NCBI GenBank assembly: GCA_049487715.1
Contig: CP150560.1
Span: 124,001 to 188,000 of the forward strand
DNA length: 64,000 bases
Direction of reading: 5' to 3'
Source of the DNA: Pycnococcus provasolii
Taxonomy: Eukaryota > Chlorophyta > Pseudoscourfieldiophyceae > Pseudoscourfieldiales
The position numbers were made by a program, and so were the translations under genes. The notes under the pieces are model-generated. The model was given only the letters and a program-made list of their open reading frames with translations, was not told the origin of the DNA and made no database searches. Shown here piece by piece: positions 58,629 through 64,000 of this stretch (its first letter is position 1; each line of letters opens with the position of its first letter).

Positions 58629-61600
58629 ATGGCGATGATGGACACAAATGGACTCCCCCTTTGTGTGGAGGAGTCACCTGCCTCTTTGCCTTTATTGTTG
58701 CGTCGTCACAGCGAAGGCCGCCTTCGTCATGGTCATGGTCGTCGTTCATCCAGGGTTAGTTTCATTACGAATGCGCGCCAGCAATATAACTCGCTCATGG
58801 ATGCGCCGGCGGTTCTCCGTGTTTTGTCAAACGTGGGGGGCGCATCACCACCCTTACCGGATCCTCTTTATCACCAAAGAGGGGCGGCGGCAGCAGCAGC
58901 AGCAGCATCTCGTCGTCCTTGGGCGGCGTCTTTGTCGGCGTCTTTGTCGTCGGCGGCGGAGAATCGTACCTATGGTGGGGATTATGATCGATCATCTCTG
59001 GCTTCGTCGTACCCTCCGGGGGTTGGGCACTTCTTGAGATTAGCTGATAAGGCGGCGTCGAGACAAGACGCGTACGCGTGCCTGCAAGCGCTCAGGAAAT
59101 GTGCGCCGGAACGCTCGCACGAAAGAAACACGACGACAGACGGCGACGGAAACGACCTTGACGCGCCGACGCCGCCGAAAGACGACGACATGCCGACCCC
59201 GAAAAGAAGATCGCCGAACGCGCTCGCGCGAGCTAACGCGACGGACGTCGTCGCGAGGATCGTCGCCACGCCGTTCGAACAAAGCGCGAAAACCGACCCG
59301 TCGAGCTTGCGGGCCGTCAGAAGAGAGGCGGTCAGGACGCTGAGGATACTATGCGTCTCCACAGCAGCTCGAGAAGGGGCGCCGGAGGCGGCGGGCGCCA
59401 TCGTCGGAATGGTACCCGCACTCTTCAAAGCCATGGCGGACAGCGAACTGTTCGAGGATGCCGTGTACGCCTGCGAGGAAGTGCTCGCGGCAGGGGGAGC
59501 TGGCGTCACCCTCAGCCTCTCGAAGTGCGCGCCGTACCTCAGAAAGCTCATCGTGCGCCTGAGTCCCAACAAACTTGCCATTTTGTGCCGAGTGCTTGCA
59601 TTCTGCGTCGTCGAGCCAGATGCACCAGCACCGGGAGTTACCATGTGGGGGGATACGGAGGTGGAAGCCATGCGCCACGCCGACGACGACGACAACGACG
59701 ATGTCGACGACGATGACAACAACAACAACAACAACAGCAGCAACGAGAACGACGACGACGACGGAAGCGACCATCATCGCCTCAACCGGCATATGAAATC
59801 AGCCGCACACCGACCACCGTACCTTTCTCCACCTCCCGTATTCGACGTCAACTTCAATGACGAACAACGCCGCAGTTCGGAATCATCCACTAGCACTAGT
59901 TTCGTTGACGAAAACAACAACAAAGTCAATTATGCCGACGTATCGTCGTCGTCGTCGTCGCCGCCGCCGCCGGACGGAACGCCCGTCGCATTTGGTCCAG
60001 ACTGCCGTGGTGTGAATGCCGCGACGGGAGCGAACCATGGCGTTCTTGTCAATGCGTGCCCGGACGTGTTTGAGAGACTGCTCAGTGTCCTCAAGGCGCC
60101 GCCCGAAGGTCTTGTCGGACCAGGTGCGACCGCCATGGACGCCGCCGCGCCTCGCGTCGAGGCGCTGCTTGTTCTGTGTGCGCTTTGCGCCGGACCTGAG
60201 CGCAACAGAACGCAGGACGAGCTCGCGAGGCTTGGCCTCGCGAAAGTGCTGTGCACACTCTTCGACGAGGCGTGGGCGCCGGAACGTGCTAGAGGTGGCG
60301 CGGCCACGTCCAACGCCTCGACAACAGCCCAAGGGGGTACCAACGCCGCTCGCATTCGGCCGCTCGCGGAGTTTGTGCGAAGTGCTGCAGCGCTCGCGGA
60401 GGGTGCCGAGGAGGAGGAAGAAGGCGATCGACTGTTCGAGGAGGCTATGCGCGAGCTGATGGACCAGGCTGTTGCTGCGGCAGCTGCCGCCGTGGGACGA
60501 GATGACGATCAGCCGCCGGCTGACGACAGGTCGGCGGACGATGCCCTTCACGGCCCGAACGGCGTGCACGGGCCAGGGTGCACGTGCGACCCCGTCTCCG
60601 CCATCAAGGTTCAGATTCTGAGGCTTGCACATAACTTCTGCGATCGAGGATGCGAGGATAATTCTGCAAACAAGGCGACGCTCGTTGCCCCTCAGGGTGG
60701 CCCCCGTGGCAACCTCGGCTTCATCGGCCGTGTCGTGGATACGTTGCTGCAGAGCCGTCTCGATGCACCGCCTAGATTTTGGCTTGCCAGCTGCTGTGAG
60801 GCATTCCTGCGAGGGAGCGACACGACGAGGCGAGAGCTGGTAGCGAAACGCGGCTTGCTGGAGCACCTCGCCAGTCTGGCGAGCGATGCCGCGGCACCCG
60901 CGGCGGCGCTGCAGGCAACGTTCGACCTCCTCGGAGAGCTCGTTCGTGGCCACGGCGGACTGCTGCTCCGATTAAGCCGGATCGTCGAGGGAAAGACTGC
61001 CATTGAGATTGACAAATCCCGCGACGCGACGTCGGCGTCGGTGTCGGCGTCGGTGTCGGCGTCGACGATCAGGGACGGCATGCATGCGTTGGAGGCGGTA
61101 CGTGCCGCCGCCACAGCCTCGGCTCCTCGTCGGGGACGATCCATATTGCCACGCACAACCCTTGAGGCGCTCGCGTCAGCCGCAAGCAGTCGCCTCGTGG
61201 ATTCGAACGTGTTCCTTCGTGCACTGTGGCTGAGCTTCGACGCGTTGGAGATGCCGATGCGGGGGGAGGATCGCTACGGAGACGGAGACACGCTAGCATC
61301 TGCCACCGCATCCCTTCGCCTCGACGACTCACCTTCGACGTCGACGTCGACGTCGACGCTGACGAGGACAGCACCATCCTCCTTCACTTCCTCCGCCACC
61401 CTGGTTGCTGGCATCGTTCCCGGGTTGGGCCTCTCGCCTCACGAGGCTGAGGAGCTGTCGCGCAGCAGGCTCGCTCGTTGGGCTGGAGGCCGTCGCCTTC
61501 CTCTGCTCCGTGACCTCATGGGAGCGGTGCTGGCTACCGAGCTTTCGCAGGAGAGCATGTGTGTGGCAAACACCGCGCTTGCGGCGCTGCTTCTGAGCGC

Positions 61601-61994
61601 GCGTCGCGGATCTCTGGAGGATGACCTGAGCGCCGTTCGGCGTCTGTGCGCGTTGGAGCTGGACGCCGTTCCGCATGGCGACGCGGAAGCTGACGAGCTG
61701 AGCCGCCGTCGTTTGCACGCGCTGACGAATTTCCGCGGCGTGCTTGACGCTTGGCGTCGTTACTACGCGCGTCGCGGCCGCGACCGCGACGCTCTCCGTC
61801 GCGCGGGCGGCGCCTCGTTCGAGGATTGGTGGGGCTTGGTGGCTCGGTTAGCCGCCCCCGCTGGTCCCGCGGACTCTCTGACGACGCACATCAACGAGCT
61901 TCGCGCGGAGCGTCGTCGTCGTTCGAAACACAGTTGTTCATCTCACCGCACGCATACGGTGGTGCAAGGAGACAGCCTGAGCCGACGAAGTTAA
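58629..61994 (+). CDS. TRPC4AP (TRUSS)-like protein, candidate CRL4 substrate receptor
   Basis: Starting at the ATG at 58629 (GCCATGG), the protein has 1121 residues, largely helical armadillo-like. Clear family words are HGPGCTCDPVSAIKVQILRL followed by AHNFCDRGCEDNSANKATLV near residue 650, then ALQATFDLLGELVRGHGGLL, and near the C-terminus LDAWRRYYARRGRDRDALRR and FEDWWGL. These match TRPC4AP/DUF3689, known in animals as a DCAF-like receptor of CUL4-DDB1 ubiquitin ligases that reads C-terminal Arg degrons. Low-complexity blocks (poly-D/N near 345-385, Ser-rich near 440, poly-A) are inserted. Function in the alga is inferred; the family match is moderate to good. Confidence 0.78.
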   Translation: MAMMDTNGLPLCVEESPASLPLLLRRHSEGRLRHGHGRRSSRVSFITNARQQYNSLMDAPAVLRVLSNVGGASPPLPDPLYHQRGAAAAAAAASRRPWAASLSASLSSAAENRTYGGDYDRSSLASSYPPGVGHFLRLADKAASRQDAYACLQALRKCAPERSHERNTTTDGDGNDLDAPTPPKDDDMPTPKRRSPNALARANATDVVARIVATPFEQSAKTDPSSLRAVRREAVRTLRILCVSTAAREGAPEAAGAIVGMVPALFKAMADSELFEDAVYACEEVLAAGGAGVTLSLSKCAPYLRKLIVRLSPNKLAILCRVLAFCVVEPDAPAPGVTMWGDTEVEAMRHADDDDNDDVDDDDNNNNNNSSNENDDDDGSDHHRLNRHMKSAAHRPPYLSPPPVFDVNFNDEQRRSSESSTSTSFVDENNNKVNYADVSSSSSSPPPPDGTPVAFGPDCRGVNAATGANHGVLVNACPDVFERLLSVLKAPPEGLVGPGATAMDAAAPRVEALLVLCALCAGPERNRTQDELARLGLAKVLCTLFDEAWAPERARGGAATSNASTTAQGGTNAARIRPLAEFVRSAAALAEGAEEEEEGDRLFEEAMRELMDQAVAAAAAAVGRDDDQPPADDRSADDALHGPNGVHGPGCTCDPVSAIKVQILRLAHNFCDRGCEDNSANKATLVAPQGGPRGNLGFIGRVVDTLLQSRLDAPPRFWLASCCEAFLRGSDTTRRELVAKRGLLEHLASLASDAAAPAAALQATFDLLGELVRGHGGLLLRLSRIVEGKTAIEIDKSRDATSASVSASVSASTIRDGMHALEAVRAAATASAPRRGRSILPRTTLEALASAASSRLVDSNVFLRALWLSFDALEMPMRGEDRYGDGDTLASATASLRLDDSPSTSTSTSTLTRTAPSSFTSSATLVAGIVPGLGLSPHEAEELSRSRLARWAGGRRLPLLRDLMGAVLATELSQESMCVANTALAALLLSARRGSLEDDLSAVRRLCALELDAVPHGDAEADELSRRRLHALTNFRGVLDAWRRYYARRGRDRDALRRAGGASFEDWWGLVARLAAPAGPADSLTTHINELRAERRRRSKHSCSSHRTHTVVQGDSLSRRS

Positions 61995-62138
61995 TAGTAA
62001 CGTGTTTTTTTTCGTTCCCCCAATCGAGGGAGTTGATGCGATTATTATTTTGATGGGGTTTTATGTAGGGGGGGGTGTTTGGTGTGCGCCTGCCATTTTG
62101 GATATTCCTCGCCCTCCCTGGTGTTCCTGAGCCTGAGT

Positions 62139-63146
62139 ATGTCGTCGTTCGTCTCGTCGTGCTGGCGCTCACTGGATGCGCTCGTCTCGCCTCGCTCCTC
62201 CTCTCTGGCGTCGTCGTTCACCTTCGACCCCTCGTCCACATTCCTCGCCTCGCCGGTCTACCCGGTCAGCTTTGTCTCTCTCTACCTGGTCATCATCCTC
62301 GTGCTTAGGCTTGTGATTGGTGGGCCCGTGACTGGTAAGAAGGTTCGGCTGTACGGCCTGGACACGCTCCACTCGACGATTCTGTGCGTCTGGTCGGCGA
62401 TGATGGTCGTCGGTGTCGTGCGCGCGTCACTCGCGCGACTCGACGAAACGGCGCCGTCCCGGGAGGCGGCTCACAAACACGTGCGCGCGCTCTCGTCGTT
62501 CGATCCGACGAACGGGTGGCTTGCCGCTAACGCTGACCTCTTCTGCTTTCCACCTTCCGTGCAAGCGAAAGGGCCGCTGTTCTTCGTCAGCTACTCGTAT
62601 TACATCTCGAAGCTGTACGAACTCATTGACACAGTCATCCTCGTCGTGAAGCGCAAACCACTCACGTTCCTTCACGTCGGCCACCACGCGTGCGTGGTGC
62701 TCATGAGCTATCTGTGGCTTACGGAACGACAAAGTCTGCAAGCGATTGCACTCGCGACAAACGCAACCATTCACGTGTTCATGTACTTCTACTATGCAGC
62801 CACCTCGTTGGGTGGCGTGTTTGCGAAACTCGCCGTTCCGTTCAAGGTTTTCATCACCAAAGGCCAAATTGTGCAGTTTGTGTTTTCCTTCGTGGCATCC
62901 ATACCATTCGTGGTTTGGACATTTGCGGATGTGGGAAACGTTGCCGCACCTTCCGACGAGCCGCGGCGGTTGCTTTCAGCTCTGCTCTATCCAGGTTCCC
63001 TGATTCGTGCGTCTGTTGGCGGTGGAAGTGCATGCCGTGGCTTTGACGCGTGGCTGTTCAACGCCGCGTTCAATGCAGCACTTCTTGTTCTGTTCGTGAA
63101 CTTTCACAAACGAACGTACGGCGGCAAGAAAGAAAAGAAGCAGTAA
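62139..63146 (+). CDS. ELO-type very-long-chain fatty acid elongase
   Basis: Starting at the ATG at 62139 (SSFVSSCWRSLDALVS), the protein has 335 residues; the frame is open upstream without another ATG. The ELO family signatures are all present: KLYELIDTVILVVKRKP (KxxExxDT), FLHVGHHACVVLMSYLW with the HxxHH box near residue 179, NATIHVFMYFYYA, and TKGQIVQF (TxxQxxQ). About seven hydrophobic helices and a Lys-rich C-terminus (GGKKEKKQ, a KKxx-like ER-retention signal) fit an ER enzyme. ELO condenses malonyl-CoA with acyl-CoA; chain-length preference (PUFA or saturated) cannot be read from the sequence. Confidence 0.9.
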   Translation: MSSFVSSCWRSLDALVSPRSSSLASSFTFDPSSTFLASPVYPVSFVSLYLVIILVLRLVIGGPVTGKKVRLYGLDTLHSTILCVWSAMMVVGVVRASLARLDETAPSREAAHKHVRALSSFDPTNGWLAANADLFCFPPSVQAKGPLFFVSYSYYISKLYELIDTVILVVKRKPLTFLHVGHHACVVLMSYLWLTERQSLQAIALATNATIHVFMYFYYAATSLGGVFAKLAVPFKVFITKGQIVQFVFSFVASIPFVVWTFADVGNVAAPSDEPRRLLSALLYPGSLIRASVGGGSACRGFDAWLFNAAFNAALLVLFVNFHKRTYGGKKEKKQ

Positions 63147-63214
63147 AAGTGTGTGTGTTACAAGAATATAATAGTACTACCTGAGCTACCTACATGTGTA
63201 TTGTTTCGCTCTCA

Positions 63215-63546
63215 TCAGTCGGAAGCCTGCGCAAATCGTGTTTGCAGTCCAGGTGTCCTATCCGTTCGGCGATGCTGCGACTGCGGTGTCGGCTGCGGCT
63301 GAGCTGTGCCGTGCAAGGCGCGCAGGAGCGTCAGTCGACGCAAGTCCGTGGCAGGTGGATCGCTCGGAGATGGTGGCATGTCGTTGAGTGCGCTCGCACG
63401 ACACGTCGCGACCGGTGACGACATACGAATCGGCTGACTTGCTGACGTTGCATGATTTGCGTGAGCGGCGGCGGCGGTAATCGGCTGATCGCTCATGGCT
63501 GTGGAACCTGGCGTTGACGGCGCACTGTTGCTTGCCGAGTGGACCA

Positions 63547-63577
<31 letters not shown>

Positions 63578-64000
63578 GGTGGTGGTCATGAGATTCATGG
63601 GCGCCGTGGCAACGTGTATGGTGATGGCCGCCGCCTGCTGCAGTCTTCCCATCCAAGTCGTAGGTTTCGCATGCTGTTGCTGCTGCTGCTGTGCTGCCGC
63701 CGGCGTCAGCGTTGGTGAAGGCGTGTGAAGTCTGGTTTTCTTGTTGGGTGGTGGCGTCGTGACGGCGTGGTTGTCGTCACCTGCGCCATCTCTGTCAAGC
63801 GTGAGTGGTCTTTTCGCGACGCGTCGTGTTTGAGGTCGTTGTTGTTGTTGTTGTGCTGCTGCTGCTGCTGCTGCTTGAGGCTGTTTGGCGACGGCGTGAG
63901 CGCCATGTAAGCTGCGGTGGTGCCCATGTCGTCAAAGCTGGGTGCTGACGACAAAACTGGTGGCTGACTGCCCCCATCTCGCGGATCTCTTGTCGTCGGA
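63215..64000 (-). CDS. Low-complexity Gln/Asn/Thr/His-rich protein, 3' part, frame uncertain
   Basis: A minus-strand frame ending near 63215 reads continuously upstream to a TGA near 63934 and holds KRPLTLDRDGAGDDN, PPPNKKTRLHTPSP, MGRLQQAAAITIHVATAPMN and NLRRLT-like words. Another frame (63954-63706) starts SSAPSFDDMGTTAAYMALTP and enters the CAG/CAA repeat. Together they look like the 3' part of a gene reaching beyond the window, with an intron or a repeat-length problem between them. Composition resembles disordered nuclear regulatory proteins, but no domain is seen. Confidence 0.35.

Overview
The window is nuclear DNA of a photosynthetic unicellular eukaryote with a compact genome. Most of the roughly 24 genes are intronless, intergenic gaps are mostly 0.1-1.3 kb, and a few GT-AG introns of about 90-130 nt are visible. 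Evidence for a plastid comes from transit-peptide-like N-termini, a lumen-type FKBP, a starch-binding esterase and a tocopherol-type methyltransferase. A plant-like character is suggested by a plant-type eIF4B with RAD-W repeats, a free-standing Nup96 and a GT29 glycosyltransferase. An outer-arm dynein gamma heavy chain implies a flagellated stage. My best guess is a prasinophyte-type green alga (Pycnococcus/Pseudoscourfieldia-like), but sequence alone cannot prove it. Short telomere-like CCCTAA/TTAGGG runs recur in gene 5' flanks.

Layout. 1-1002 (-) PLAC8 protein, cut by the window edge. 2241-3542 (+) unknown signal-anchor protein. 3713-5547 (-) bacterial-type OPA sugar-phosphate/glycerol-3-P transporter. 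6120-7004 (+) three-exon LysM tail-anchor protein. 7529-10399 (+) large protein with a methyltransferase-like core. 10767-11372 (+) lumenal-type FKBP. 11807-12886 (-) GT29 sialyltransferase-like. 13090-13899 (+) divergent MsrA. 13940-14725 (-) peptidyl-tRNA hydrolase. 14918-18943 (-) repeat-rich esterase with two CBM25-type domains. 19789-21633 (-) PQ-loop protein. 23038-36560 (-) outer-arm dynein gamma heavy chain, split by a one-base frame problem. 37836-38588 (+) F-box/ankyrin. 38839-40653 (+) Spinster-type MFS. 40784-41415 (-) mitochondrial ribosomal protein mL54. 41755-45178 (+) Nup96. 45334-47866 (-) EGF-type membrane protein. 48386-49855 (-) BtuF/TroA-like binding protein with a C-terminal NTF2-like domain. 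50209-52095 (+) eIF4B. 52715-56434 (+) O-GlcNAc transferase. 56559-57956 (-) tocopherol/MPBQ-type methyltransferase. 58629-61994 (+) TRPC4AP-like. 62139-63146 (+) ELO elongase. 63215-64000 (-) low-complexity protein, incomplete.

There are no operons; genes are an interleaved mix of housekeeping functions (translation, nuclear pore, protein repair), plastid functions and membrane functions. No CRISPR array, tRNA, rRNA or mobile element was recognised. The most interesting signals are (i) the dynein frame break at CCCCTGAAG, with the same nonamer at the frame junction of the OPA transporter; (ii) telomere-like repeats 20-380 bp upstream of start codons; (iii) several unusual domain architectures (esterase-CBM25 with RAFAEAK repeats, BtuF-like plus DUF4864-like). 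Some frame breaks sit in homopolymers and may be assembly errors.
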